The position numbers and the translations under genes are program-made. From positions 171,594 through 235,593 of IMG/VR virus record IMGVR_UViG_3300026518_000006: a stretch of DNA of 64,000 nt. The stretch is one strand, 5' to 3'. This DNA comes from a virus. Shown here piece by piece: positions 33,076 to 41,589 of this stretch. The number at the start of each line of letters is the position of its first letter. Position 1 is the first letter of the stretch. Below the pieces are notes generated by a model. The model was not told the origin of the DNA. It saw only the letters and a program-made list of their open reading frames with translations, and ran no database searches.

Positions 33076-34131
33076 TTGAGTAAAGTAAAGAGTCAAAGTA
33101 TTTTCAATTCAGCCTCTGTTGGAGGGATTATACCTGATACGACAGAGCCTATTTGCGAAAGAGCTAAATTAGATACAGGCACACATTGTCAAGCAAAGTG
33201 TTTTTTCTGCTATTATATTGATAGACTTGATGAGGTAACGCCTTTTGATGTTATTAGAAAAAGAATAGATTATTTGGTTGAATGCAGGATTAAAGAAGCT
33301 GATTTAAGTGGCGGGGAAAGTTCTATACATAAAGATTGGTTCAAGATACTCGACTATTGTCGAGAAAAAGGACTGAAAATTTCAACACTAAGCAATGGTA
33401 TTAAATTTGCGGATTTTGAGTTTTTAAACCAAAGTAAAGAGCACGGATTAAGTGAAATATTATTTAGCCTGCACGGTTATGATGAAGAAAGTCATAATCA
33501 AATAGTAGGGTCTAAAATAGCATTTAAAAATATCATACAATCAATAAAAAATGCTCATAAATTAGGTATAAAAGTGCGTATAAATTGTACAGTCACAAAC
33601 AAAAATTATACACAAATAGATACAAAATTTGTGGAATTAGTAAGAACACTAATGCCTTTTGAGGTAAATTTTATTACACTAAATTATTGGGATGATGCCA
33701 AAACACAAAAAACGATAGATTATAACCAAATAACCCCTCATATACATAAGGCTATCGATGAGCTTAAAGATTTTGTACCATATATTAATGTGCGTTATAC
33801 CCCTTATTGTTTTATGAAAGGGTATGAGAAATATGTGTGCAACTATTATCAGCATATATATGATATATATGATTGGAATATAGCAGTTTATGACCAAAAT
33901 ATAAGCCCTGATGAATACAAGAAAGACCCACTTAAAGCCTTATATGATAGTGCGAAAAGAAATAGATTAAACTCCTATTACAAAACAAAAGAGTGTTTTA
34001 ACTGTAAATACTACTATATATGTGATGGAATTGAAAATTCTATTCAACAAATAGAATTACATCCTGAAAGTGGAGAGAAAATAAGCAATCCAAACTTTTA
34101 TCGTAAAAACTTTTACAGTTATTCAAAATAA
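33076..34131 (+). CDS. Radical SAM/SPASM-like enzyme 5
   Basis: The product has 351 residues from a TTG start behind AGAGGTGTAA. The motif is C38-QAK-C42-FF-C45, GGE is in 'ADLSGGESSIHKDWF'. C-terminal 'KECFNCKYYYICDGIEN' and an earlier 'YVCNYY' give an incomplete SPASM-like set. Last radical SAM gene before the second endonuclease-like gene. Confidence 0.85.
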   Translation: MSKVKSQSIFNSASVGGIIPDTTEPICERAKLDTGTHCQAKCFFCYYIDRLDEVTPFDVIRKRIDYLVECRIKEADLSGGESSIHKDWFKILDYCREKGLKISTLSNGIKFADFEFLNQSKEHGLSEILFSLHGYDEESHNQIVGSKIAFKNIIQSIKNAHKLGIKVRINCTVTNKNYTQIDTKFVELVRTLMPFEVNFITLNYWDDAKTQKTIDYNQITPHIHKAIDELKDFVPYINVRYTPYCFMKGYEKYVCNYYQHIYDIYDWNIAVYDQNISPDEYKKDPLKALYDSAKRNRLNSYYKTKECFNCKYYYICDGIENSIQQIELHPESGEKISNPNFYRKNFYSYSK

Positions 34132-34200
34132 ACACTATTAAAGATGTAATTAAGTTTGATTAATTAAAATAATTAATCAAAACATAAGGTTAAACACAGT

Positions 34201-34911
34201 ATGAGAATTTTATCAAGAGAAGAAATCATAAAAGTTTGCGAAGAAAAGCACGGAAAGAAATACAACTACAGTCTTGTCAAGGATAGTTTAGGTTCAGACT
34301 CAATCCCTATTATTTGTGATAAACACGGTATTTTTAAACTATCTGTAAATTCCCACAAAAGAGGCGCAAGATGTCCCGTTTGTCATCCTCCTAAACTTTC
34401 TAATGAGGAAGTGATAGAGCAATTCAAAAAAGCCAATAATAACCAATACATATATGACATCACTAATTATACAAGCAATCAGACAAAAGTAGAAGTAATA
34501 TGTAAAAAACACGGAGTTTTTACGACATCCCCTGATAACCACAAAAGAGGCAACGGATGTCCTGATTGTGCGATTGATAAGATATATAAAAACAAACCTA
34601 CTTATCTTTACCATCTTAGTATTAATAATAATGGGAAGACGCAATATAAATTGGGGGTGTGTTTGAAGCGTGATTTTGATACAGTTGAAGAGGCTGTTAA
34701 TTACAGATATAGTTATGAAAAGAAGCATAATGTTGAATTTCATATACTTGATTATAAATTATATGATGATGGGGTACAGGCATATAAACTCGAACAGGCT
34801 GTCATAAATGAATTGAAAGATAAACATATACCTAAAAATGAAAGTATTATGTTTAGCGGATATACTGAAATATTTAATGAGGATTTTATATCGGATTTCA
34901 ATTTATTTTAA
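34201..34911 (+). CDS. Free-standing homing endonuclease-like protein
   Basis: The product has 236 residues. Two tandem zinc-ribbon repeats 'IPIICDKHGIF...HKRGARCPVC' and 'VEVICKKHGVF...HKRGNGCPDC' are the nuclease-associated repeats found in many phage homing endonucleases. The C-terminal 'TYLYHLSINNNGKTQYKLGV' with a later 'YKLEQAVINEL' fits a diverged GIY-YIG nuclease. Own leader and spacing of 70 bases from the radical SAM gene. Its C-terminus matches the gene at 25741. Confidence 0.7.
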   Translation: MRILSREEIIKVCEEKHGKKYNYSLVKDSLGSDSIPIICDKHGIFKLSVNSHKRGARCPVCHPPKLSNEEVIEQFKKANNNQYIYDITNYTSNQTKVEVICKKHGVFTTSPDNHKRGNGCPDCAIDKIYKNKPTYLYHLSINNNGKTQYKLGVCLKRDFDTVEEAVNYRYSYEKKHNVEFHILDYKLYDDGVQAYKLEQAVINELKDKHIPKNESIMFSGYTEIFNEDFISDFNLF

Positions 34912-35032
34912 GGTTGAAATGGTATTATTCATTAATAATTTGTTAATTAATGTTGTATTTTATTAACAGATTACAAATAAAATAAGTCATTCGACTAAAA
35001 AACAAAAAATCCCAAGAGGTAAAGGAATAATT

Positions 35033-35614
35033 ATGAAGCATATTATCGCTTTTTTCGGAATTATGGCAGTTATGGTATCAACAGCAGTTGCAGGTGGGGA
35101 CATCGCACCAGTAGAGCCTGTAGTAGAGCAACCCAAGAACTTTTATGTAGGTGGCGCATTAACAGCTTCGCAAGTATATGACCAAGGTGACTCTCATTGG
35201 TTTAACGACACTGCATCAGCAGAAACAGGATATGGTCTTGGTGTTCAAGCAGGTTATGTATTCTTTAGAACAGGTGATTTTTCTTCGGCTGTAGAGGTTA
35301 GAGCTAACAGAACATTTTGGTCTTTTGCAGATGATGTTGATGGTGAAGTAACCTCTTACGGTGCTTTTGTTAAACCTGAGTATAGCTTTGGTGATTATGG
35401 TGTTTATGGTCTTGTTGGTTATGGTCAAACAAGACTTACAGGTACAGGATTCAAACAAACAGAAAATGGTTTTGCATATGGCGGTGGTGTAGAATATGCA
35501 CTTACTGAGTCATTTGCTGTATTTGTTGATTATGTGGTTAATCCTGAAATCAAAGAAACTCCGAAAGATATCGAAAATGACACTATTTCAATCGGTGTAA
35601 ACTACAAGTTCTAA
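35033..35614 (+). CDS. Outer-membrane beta-barrel protein, host-like
   Basis: The product has 193 residues. A signal peptide 'MKHIIAFFGIMAVMVSTAVA' is followed by GGDIAPVEPVVEQPKNFYVG, then alternating strands ('FSSAVEVRANRTFWSF', 'YGVYGLVGYGQTRLTG') and a C-terminal 'ISIGVNYKF' ending in Phe, the beta-barrel assembly signal. The text is typical of small outer-membrane proteins of Campylobacterota. A phage copy may alter the surface of infected cells, for example to block superinfection. It has its own terminator. Confidence 0.8.
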   Translation: MKHIIAFFGIMAVMVSTAVAGGDIAPVEPVVEQPKNFYVGGALTASQVYDQGDSHWFNDTASAETGYGLGVQAGYVFFRTGDFSSAVEVRANRTFWSFADDVDGEVTSYGAFVKPEYSFGDYGVYGLVGYGQTRLTGTGFKQTENGFAYGGGVEYALTESFAVFVDYVVNPEIKETPKDIENDTISIGVNYKF

Positions 35615-35634
35615 TCCTTAATTAGAGCTATTTG

Positions 35635-35656
35635 AGAACACTCCGAAGAGTGTTCT
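35635..35656 (+). terminator. Terminator after the outer-membrane protein gene
   Basis: AGAACACTC-CGAA-GAGTGTTCT hairpin, perfect 9-bp stem, followed by ATTAATAGTTTG. Weak U-run, so partly readthrough. Confidence 0.6.
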
Positions 35657-35679
35657 ATTAATAGTTTGTAAGGATATAA

Positions 35680-36369
35680 GTGAAAATAACCAATTTTAAA
35701 CTACTTCAATCGGAGCAGATGGACTATTTTGATATCAAGATAAATATCAAGATTTCCTCGCAGATAAATCAATGGACAGAAGAAGATTTTGAAACAGTAT
35801 TGGGCTTTATAGCAAAACAAAAATACAACAAAATTTGGGTTATAATTGAAACTATCGACACAAATCATTGGGAATACTTCATATATGAACTAATAAAGAT
35901 ATTCTATAATAAAGAGCTTTTAGTAGAGTTTCCTAAATTAGATATAGATGATAATAGATTGGAACTTTTTGTGACCCAAATCAACGAAATAAAATCATAC
36001 CAACAAGAGTTTGTGTTTTGTGAAGACAATAGAGTGTCGGATAAATACATAGATGATGAGGGTATATACTACAGAGAAAATGACTCCAAAAAACACCATA
36101 GAAATTTTAAAATAATAACGAAAAACAAAGAAAAGATAATCACAGAAAAAGAAGCCTTAAAACTGCCATTTAAAGATATGAAGTGTCAGAGTGGTGTGAA
36201 AAGTCTTTTTATAGATGAGATGTTAAACGCTTACCATTGTATACAAGATTGCCAGTCTGATACAAACATAATTAACTTGAAAACCAATAAAAGCGATAAT
36301 TTTTTTAAGCCCACTATATGTGAGCATAAACAATGTAAAAGCGGTTTAGATTTTGAGAAGTTTATATGA
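35680..36369 (+). CDS. Degenerate radical SAM-family relative without the AdoMet cluster motif
   Basis: The product has 229 residues from a GTG start behind AAGGATATAA. The C-terminus 'MKCQSGVKSLFIDEMLNAYHCIQDCQSD' (read in parts) with 'ICEHKQCKSGLDF' parallels the C-terminal Cys domain of enzyme 7 ('TCYINELNIDIDGNISNDC', 'KEQCKDCTG'). There is no CxxxCxxC in the N-terminal half. It may be a partner subunit or a dead copy. Overlaps the glycosyltransferase gene by 4 bases. Confidence 0.5.
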   Translation: MKITNFKLLQSEQMDYFDIKINIKISSQINQWTEEDFETVLGFIAKQKYNKIWVIIETIDTNHWEYFIYELIKIFYNKELLVEFPKLDIDDNRLELFVTQINEIKSYQQEFVFCEDNRVSDKYIDDEGIYYRENDSKKHHRNFKIITKNKEKIITEKEALKLPFKDMKCQSGVKSLFIDEMLNAYHCIQDCQSDTNIINLKTNKSDNFFKPTICEHKQCKSGLDFEKFI

Positions 36370-37001
36370 AACTCAGTGTTTTAATACCTACCCATAATAG
36401 ACCAAAAATGTTTAAAAGAGCCCTCAGCAGTATATTGAGTGTGATGGGAAAATATAATGTTGAGATTATTGTAAGATGTGATGACAACAGTGTTACAAAA
36501 AAGGATATACCTGTAGGACATAATATCCACCTCTACCACGCTAAAAAAGACATCAATGGAATGTACAAAGAACTCTATGAAAAGAGCACAGGGGATTATA
36601 TCTATTACTTAGAGGACGATGATTATATTACGCCTTATTTTGAAACAGCATATAAAGAAGTATCAAACGGTTTAGAACTCTTTGTAGGGCTGTATAATAG
36701 TGTTAATAAAGAGACCAATATTTCGCAAATATCCGAATATCGGATAAAACACAACACCTTATATATACCAAGTGATTTTCAATTGAGTCAAATGATTTTT
36801 AAACGAAATTTAATAAAACCAAGTGATTTCCCAACATCATACCATAATGAAAATGATGAGGTGTTATTGAAAACTATTTTAGACAGAGTTAATAAAAAGA
36901 AAGTAAAGTATTCAATGCGATATATATTTAATCAGGACATTGACTATAATAACCTCAGTTTAGATGATATTTTAAAACCAAGAAAGATAAAAAATGGATA
37001 A
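36366..37001 (+). CDS. Family 2 glycosyltransferase (GT-A)
   Basis: The product has 211 residues. 'LSVLIPTHNRPKMFKRALSS' is the nucleotide-binding start, 'IIVRCDDNS' and 'GDYIYYLEDDDYITP' give the D-x-D metal site. Short relative to full GT2 enzymes but has all catalytic landmarks of the N-terminal half. It is coupled to its neighbours on both sides. Confidence 0.85.
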   Translation: MKLSVLIPTHNRPKMFKRALSSILSVMGKYNVEIIVRCDDNSVTKKDIPVGHNIHLYHAKKDINGMYKELYEKSTGDYIYYLEDDDYITPYFETAYKEVSNGLELFVGLYNSVNKETNISQISEYRIKHNTLYIPSDFQLSQMIFKRNLIKPSDFPTSYHNENDEVLLKTILDRVNKKKVKYSMRYIFNQDIDYNNLSLDDILKPRKIKNG

Positions 37002-37893
37002 TTTTGACTATTTTTATGAAGATGTAGTGAATTATAGCAACGACAACACTATTCAATTATTCATAGACATCACTACAGTTTGCAATCTTACCTGTAGCTA
37101 TTGTTTCGCACGAAAAGAAAAGGATTGGGATGAGGTTTTAGAGACAGAAAGAGTGCAGAAAATTATGACACTAATCAAACAAAGTCCTTATAATTTCAAT
37201 GTATTGTTATTCGGAGGAGAACCACTACTTCATAAAGATATAGAAACGATAATCAATATTATTAAAAAGTCAGATAAAGTAAAGAATATTATGGTGCTTT
37301 CAAACGGGACTTTAAGTGACGGATTGTATGATTTCAAAGATGTGTATTATTGCTTGACACTTCACGAACTTACAGATAAACAAATAGATAAGTTTGTGAG
37401 GCATTGTCATAAAATAGAGCCCGATAAATTGAAGATAAATATACCTTTAAATATTTACAACACTTCACTAAAAAGAGCGTACAAAAAACTAATTCAAGAG
37501 GGCTTTAAAGACAAGATATTTTTCAGTGTTATTTATGATGATGATACTAAAAATATAATACCTCTTCCTGAAATAAGAGAACGCCTTGATTATATCGACT
37601 TTACTATAGATGATAATCACTATCTCAACGGAAAGAGAATGAACTATATGGATTATTTAGATTTGCATTTATCACTAAATCCAAAAAGAGATGTAAAGAC
37701 CTGTTATATTAATGAACTAAACATAGATATTGATGGTAATATAAGTAATGATTGTATGGGTATAAATTCCAACATTTATGATGATGTTTTTTTCTTTAAA
37801 CACTTTAAATTAGGGTATAATTGCACAAAAGAACAATGTAAAGATTGTACAGGAACTATCACCTGTGCTAAAGAGTTACAGGAGAGAAAATGA
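36994..37893 (+). CDS. Radical SAM enzyme 6
   Basis: The product has 299 residues. Motif C30-NLT-C34-SY-C37-F, then 'VLLFGGEPLLHKDIETI'. C-terminal Cys: 'TCYINEL', 'ISNDCMGI', 'NCTKEQCKDCTGTITC', a twitch or SPASM-like auxiliary domain. Overlaps the amidinotransferase gene by 4 bases. Confidence 0.85.
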   Translation: MDNFDYFYEDVVNYSNDNTIQLFIDITTVCNLTCSYCFARKEKDWDEVLETERVQKIMTLIKQSPYNFNVLLFGGEPLLHKDIETIINIIKKSDKVKNIMVLSNGTLSDGLYDFKDVYYCLTLHELTDKQIDKFVRHCHKIEPDKLKINIPLNIYNTSLKRAYKKLIQEGFKDKIFFSVIYDDDTKNIIPLPEIRERLDYIDFTIDDNHYLNGKRMNYMDYLDLHLSLNPKRDVKTCYINELNIDIDGNISNDCMGINSNIYDDVFFFKHFKLGYNCTKEQCKDCTGTITCAKELQERK

Positions 37894-38411
37894 CAGAATA
37901 TGATGAGTTAAAGACTGTAGTAGTTGGAAGAGATTTTGACTGCAACTATATTATTGACAAAGAACTAAAATACTCATTAACATTGAAAGGTGATTTTGAT
38001 TATGATAAATTCTATAATGATATTAAAAAGAATTTAAGAGAGCGAAATGAATCACTTGATAAGTTATCAGAAATATTGGAAAGTAAAGGCGTTAAAGTAT
38101 TTAGACCAAAATACAACTCTTATGATGAGATAGTTGATGACTCAGGTAAAGATGTTGCTGATACTCAGAATTTTGATAGCAATGCCCGGGATATTTTTAT
38201 AGTTATCGAGGATAAAGTGATTATTGCGCCTACATTTAACTCAAGAAGAAATAAGTTATATAAACTCTATGAAAATGTGTTTGAGTATTTGTTGGGAAAA
38301 GGGTATAAAATAATTTATCCTCCTGAAACAAACGGAAAGCGTGATTTCGATTATTACCCTATCACAACTCCTGTTGATTTTTTTGTTGAAAAAGCTCACG
38401 ACTATGTTTGA
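37890..38411 (+). CDS. Amidinotransferase, N-terminal half
   Basis: The product has 173 residues. 'EYDELKTVVVGRDFD', 'LDKLSEILESKGVKVFRPKY' and 'SNARDIFIVIEDKVIIAPTFNSRRN' match the first half of the arginine:glycine/inosamine amidinotransferase fold, including the catalytic Asp before ARD. Reading stops at TGA 38409-38411; the rest of the enzyme is in another frame starting at 38404. See the C-terminal half. Confidence 0.75.
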   Translation: MTEYDELKTVVVGRDFDCNYIIDKELKYSLTLKGDFDYDKFYNDIKKNLRERNESLDKLSEILESKGVKVFRPKYNSYDEIVDDSGKDVADTQNFDSNARDIFIVIEDKVIIAPTFNSRRNKLYKLYENVFEYLLGKGYKIIYPPETNGKRDFDYYPITTPVDFFVEKAHDYV

Positions 38412-38931
38412 GACAGCCAATTTAATCAAAACAAAAGATGGAGTTGTGTTTAATATAAGTAATCATAATCATTATAGTGGTTATCTTTGGTTTAAAGAAA
38501 TTGTTGATTGTGATGTTTTTCCTTGTTTTGTTGATTATGGTCATATAGATGGGGGAATGAATATAGTCAATGATGACTTATTACTATTATGTTTTAACTC
38601 AGACCATATATCTGAATCTGAAATATTAAAAAAAATACCAACACCATTTAAAAAATGTGATGTAATAACGGTTGACAAAAATCCTAAATCATATAAAAGA
38701 AAAACCGATGTATTTTTGGCTTCAAAGGGAGGAATGGAAATAAACAGTTTATCAATAAATCCAAACACTATTATAATATCAAAAAATAAATCTTTAAAAA
38801 AGAAGCTTAATGATAGAAATATAGATGTTATCGAAATGTCGTTAAAACACGATAGACTGTTTAATGGAGGTGTGCATTGTGTTACTGTAGACTTAGAAAG
38901 AAGTGATGATGAATCCACACTATCAATTTAA
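38404..38931 (+). CDS. Amidinotransferase, C-terminal half
   Basis: ATG at 38404 overlaps the stop of the N-terminal half (ATGTTTGA). The product has about 175 residues: 'FETANLIKTKDGVVFNISNH', 'DYGHIDGGMNIVNDDLLL' with catalytic His, and 'NGGVHCVTVDLERSDD' with catalytic Cys. These are the second-half motifs of amidinotransferases. 'FETANL' corresponds to the family's 'FDAAD' just after the break, so nothing is missing. Either a two-chain enzyme made by stop-start coupling or a small frameshift of one functional gene. The product would transfer an amidino group from arginine, for example to an amino sugar. Confidence 0.7.
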   Translation: MFETANLIKTKDGVVFNISNHNHYSGYLWFKEIVDCDVFPCFVDYGHIDGGMNIVNDDLLLLCFNSDHISESEILKKIPTPFKKCDVITVDKNPKSYKRKTDVFLASKGGMEINSLSINPNTIIISKNKSLKKKLNDRNIDVIEMSLKHDRLFNGGVHCVTVDLERSDDESTLSI

Positions 38932-39727
38932 CTATTACATCAATACCATTTGCAATCAGTATTGTGATTATTGTTATGCACGAAATGGGTATGAATGGAA
39001 TAAAATAAAACCTTTAAGGACTATCTTGACAGAATTAAGTTGGTTCAAAGAATTTAAGCATAAATCTATTATAACTCTTATTGGAGGAGAGCCTACTTTA
39101 CACCCAAAATTCAATGAAATAGTCACATTTATAGCTGAAAATCTTGACCATTATTTGCATATATATACAAACGGACAATTTAATGTAGATAAAGTGTCTC
39201 ATACACTTAAACATAATGCGCTTTGGACTTTCAGTTATCACGGTAAATATGTGAAAGATGAAAAATTATTTATAAAGAACATCGAGTATTTTATAAACAA
39301 TAATATAGATTTTAATATTACTATTATAGCGCAAAACACGATTTCTGATGAGTTTTTCAATTTTTTGAAAAACAATAATTTAAAAGAAAAGGTATCAGTG
39401 ACATTTATCCACGAATCAAATGATTATACACCAAACGAAACAATTAATTCGATATTCTTCAGTGATTGGTTCAAAAACACCAAAAATATGGTAAGTTTTT
39501 ATGATGATAACTATTTTAAGAAAAATGCAAGATATAAAGGTCGCAAATGCTATTACAATGAGATTGATATATTGGATGGAAAAATACACTCTAATGAATG
39601 TAATATAGATTTTTGTGAGCCATTTACAAAAGAAGCACTGTTGCAATTACCGCCTTTTTCTCCTGTTGTTTGTGATAGAGACTATTGTAAACAAGATTGT
39701 GCTTTTCTGTTCCCAAAGAAGGTATAA
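38906..39727 (+). CDS. Radical SAM enzyme 7
   Basis: About 273 residues; start chosen among GTG/ATG/ATG at 38903-38911. Motif CNQYCDYCYAR near 16-26, 'ITLIGGEPTLHPKFNEI'. C-terminal Cys in 'CYYNEID', 'NECNIDFCEPF', 'VVCDRDYCKQDCAFLF'. It overlaps the amidinotransferase end by about 26 bases. Resembles enzymes 6 and 8 in overall layout. Confidence 0.85.
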   Translation: MMNPHYQFNYYINTICNQYCDYCYARNGYEWNKIKPLRTILTELSWFKEFKHKSIITLIGGEPTLHPKFNEIVTFIAENLDHYLHIYTNGQFNVDKVSHTLKHNALWTFSYHGKYVKDEKLFIKNIEYFINNNIDFNITIIAQNTISDEFFNFLKNNNLKEKVSVTFIHESNDYTPNETINSIFFSDWFKNTKNMVSFYDDNYFKKNARYKGRKCYYNEIDILDGKIHSNECNIDFCEPFTKEALLQLPPFSPVVCDRDYCKQDCAFLFPKKV

Positions 39728-39728
39728 A

Positions 39729-40679
39729 ATGCAAACTTACAATAACAAAGAAATTGTTAAATTTTATAATAGAAATGAAATTAAAGACCATAATTTTTTA
39801 ATATTTGAACTACTTATAATAGAGGTGTGTAATCTACATTGTTCTTATTGTTATATGCGAAATGAAAGCCCCACTTGGGAAAGTATATACCGAAAAGAAA
39901 AAATCACAGCTATTATAGAAAAATTATCGTCTTTAAATAAACCAGTATCAATTTGTTTGAGTGGAGGTGAAGCAACACTCAGCCCACATTTTATGTATTT
40001 TGTAAAATTGATAACTACACATATAAAAAATCCAAACAGTGCTATAAAGAACTTGCATATAAACACAAACTTCAGATTGTCTAAAGAGAAGATAAAAGAA
40101 ATTCAGTCTATAAATCCTAATGTTACATTTCACATATCTTACCACAGCTCTGACGAAACACCACAAGATGAGTTTATAGAAAAGTTATTATTGTTGCCAT
40201 CTGAACATAGAGAGCTAAATATTATGTTGCACCCAAAAAAATCTGAACTTAAAAAAACCGAAAACTTTATCCAAAAATGTATCGAAGCAGGTATAAACTT
40301 TTATGTCAAACCTGTCTATATAAATGGAAAATATAAACCCCAAAAACACGCCCTTGAAATTATTGAGAAGTATTCTCAATATACCACTAAAGAATATATA
40401 ATAGAAAGTAAAGAAGATAAAACACCAATGAATGATTGGGATTTATACCAAAATAATTTGATACCTTTAGATACTTTTGGTTATAACTGCAAATATACTT
40501 TTTTTACTATTGATGGTAATGGGTATATCAAACAGATGTGTAAATTGTTTGATATCAATAATATTTTTGATGATTTTCAATTTTTCTTAGACTATAATAT
40601 AAAAGATGGTATAATATGTCCATTTAAAAATTCTTGCCTATGGGCTTCGTCTTTAGACCACTTAAAAGAGAAGATATGA
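39729..40679 (+). CDS. Radical SAM enzyme 8
   Basis: The ATG at 39729 (MQTYNNKEIVKFYNRN) lies right after the previous stop; earlier in-frame starts would lie within that gene. The product has 316 residues with C34-NLH-C38-SY-C41-Y, 'VSICLSGGEATLSPHF', and C-terminal 'FGYNCKYTFFTIDGNGYIKQMC' (in parts) plus 'IICPFKNSC'. Overlaps the next gene by 4 bases. Confidence 0.85.
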   Translation: MQTYNNKEIVKFYNRNEIKDHNFLIFELLIIEVCNLHCSYCYMRNESPTWESIYRKEKITAIIEKLSSLNKPVSICLSGGEATLSPHFMYFVKLITTHIKNPNSAIKNLHINTNFRLSKEKIKEIQSINPNVTFHISYHSSDETPQDEFIEKLLLLPSEHRELNIMLHPKKSELKKTENFIQKCIEAGINFYVKPVYINGKYKPQKHALEIIEKYSQYTTKEYIIESKEDKTPMNDWDLYQNNLIPLDTFGYNCKYTFFTIDGNGYIKQMCKLFDINNIFDDFQFFLDYNIKDGIICPFKNSCLWASSLDHLKEKI

Positions 40680-41581
40680 CATACAATAATCAACATACAA
40701 CAATAGTGATTCCAATTGAAAACCATAAACAATTATTAGTACAAACTATAATTTTGATAAGAAGTATAAGACAAAATATCCCAAACAGAAGAGTGTTAAT
40801 AATCAATCACAACAATTCCAATATACCCGAATGGTTTATAAAGCTATTGGATGATGAAGAGTTGATAAATATATCTTTGACTAATAACAAATGGTATTAT
40901 AAGAAAGAAGCTTATTTTTTACTTATGCCCGAAACACTAAAATATGTAAATGAAAATTACAACTTAGATGCCTATTTATTTTTAGACCCCGACACTATAA
41001 TCACAGAGTCTTTACCACCCGCCTCAAATAGTGTAGATGTCTTCAAAACACCGATGAATGAGTACACAGACTTATTACTTTATATGTTTTCTATAGAACA
41101 CCCTGTAATAAAAAAGAACTACACACATTTTGACACTTTTTGTATTTATTCTAAAAACAAAGATTTTATTAACGATTGGTATGAAGAATCAGTAAAACTT
41201 TCCAAATTCAAAAGTAAAATTAATGAGCGTTTTCAACATTTTTGTGAGGAGTTGGCTATTACTATATTAATGGATAAATACACTATAACGAGTCAAGTTT
41301 CAAACGCTTTTTTGGACACAGAACCAATTATGTTTAAACCTGTTTATCATTATGATAATCTCAAAAACATATACAACCATCTACCAAAAAAAGACAAAAT
41401 ATTAGTAGATGTTATATTAAAAGGTGAGTATATGGGGGAGGACAAACACTACAGGGTCATAAATAATTTAGATGTTATAAAAAAAGAAATAGAAGATTTT
41501 ATCAAATATGAAAAATCACCAATCTATTATGAAACAATTAGAACACTACGGTACAAAACCCCATATGATTTTATAGATTAG
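40676..41581 (+). CDS. GT-A-type glycosyltransferase-like protein
   Basis: Starts MTYNNQHTTIVIPIENHKQL at the ATG at 40676 overlapping the previous stop (ATGA). The product has 301 residues. 'NYNLDAYLFLDPDTIITESL' carries a D-x-D-type metal site, and 'YTHFDTFCIYSKNKDFINDW' with 'EELAITILMDK' resembles the acceptor half of family 8-like or related sugar transferases. Sugar and acceptor unknown. Confidence 0.55.
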   Translation: MTYNNQHTTIVIPIENHKQLLVQTIILIRSIRQNIPNRRVLIINHNNSNIPEWFIKLLDDEELINISLTNNKWYYKKEAYFLLMPETLKYVNENYNLDAYLFLDPDTIITESLPPASNSVDVFKTPMNEYTDLLLYMFSIEHPVIKKNYTHFDTFCIYSKNKDFINDWYEESVKLSKFKSKINERFQHFCEELAITILMDKYTITSQVSNAFLDTEPIMFKPVYHYDNLKNIYNHLPKKDKILVDVILKGEYMGEDKHYRVINNLDVIKKEIEDFIKYEKSPIYYETIRTLRYKTPYDFID

Positions 41582-41589
41582 GAATAAAA

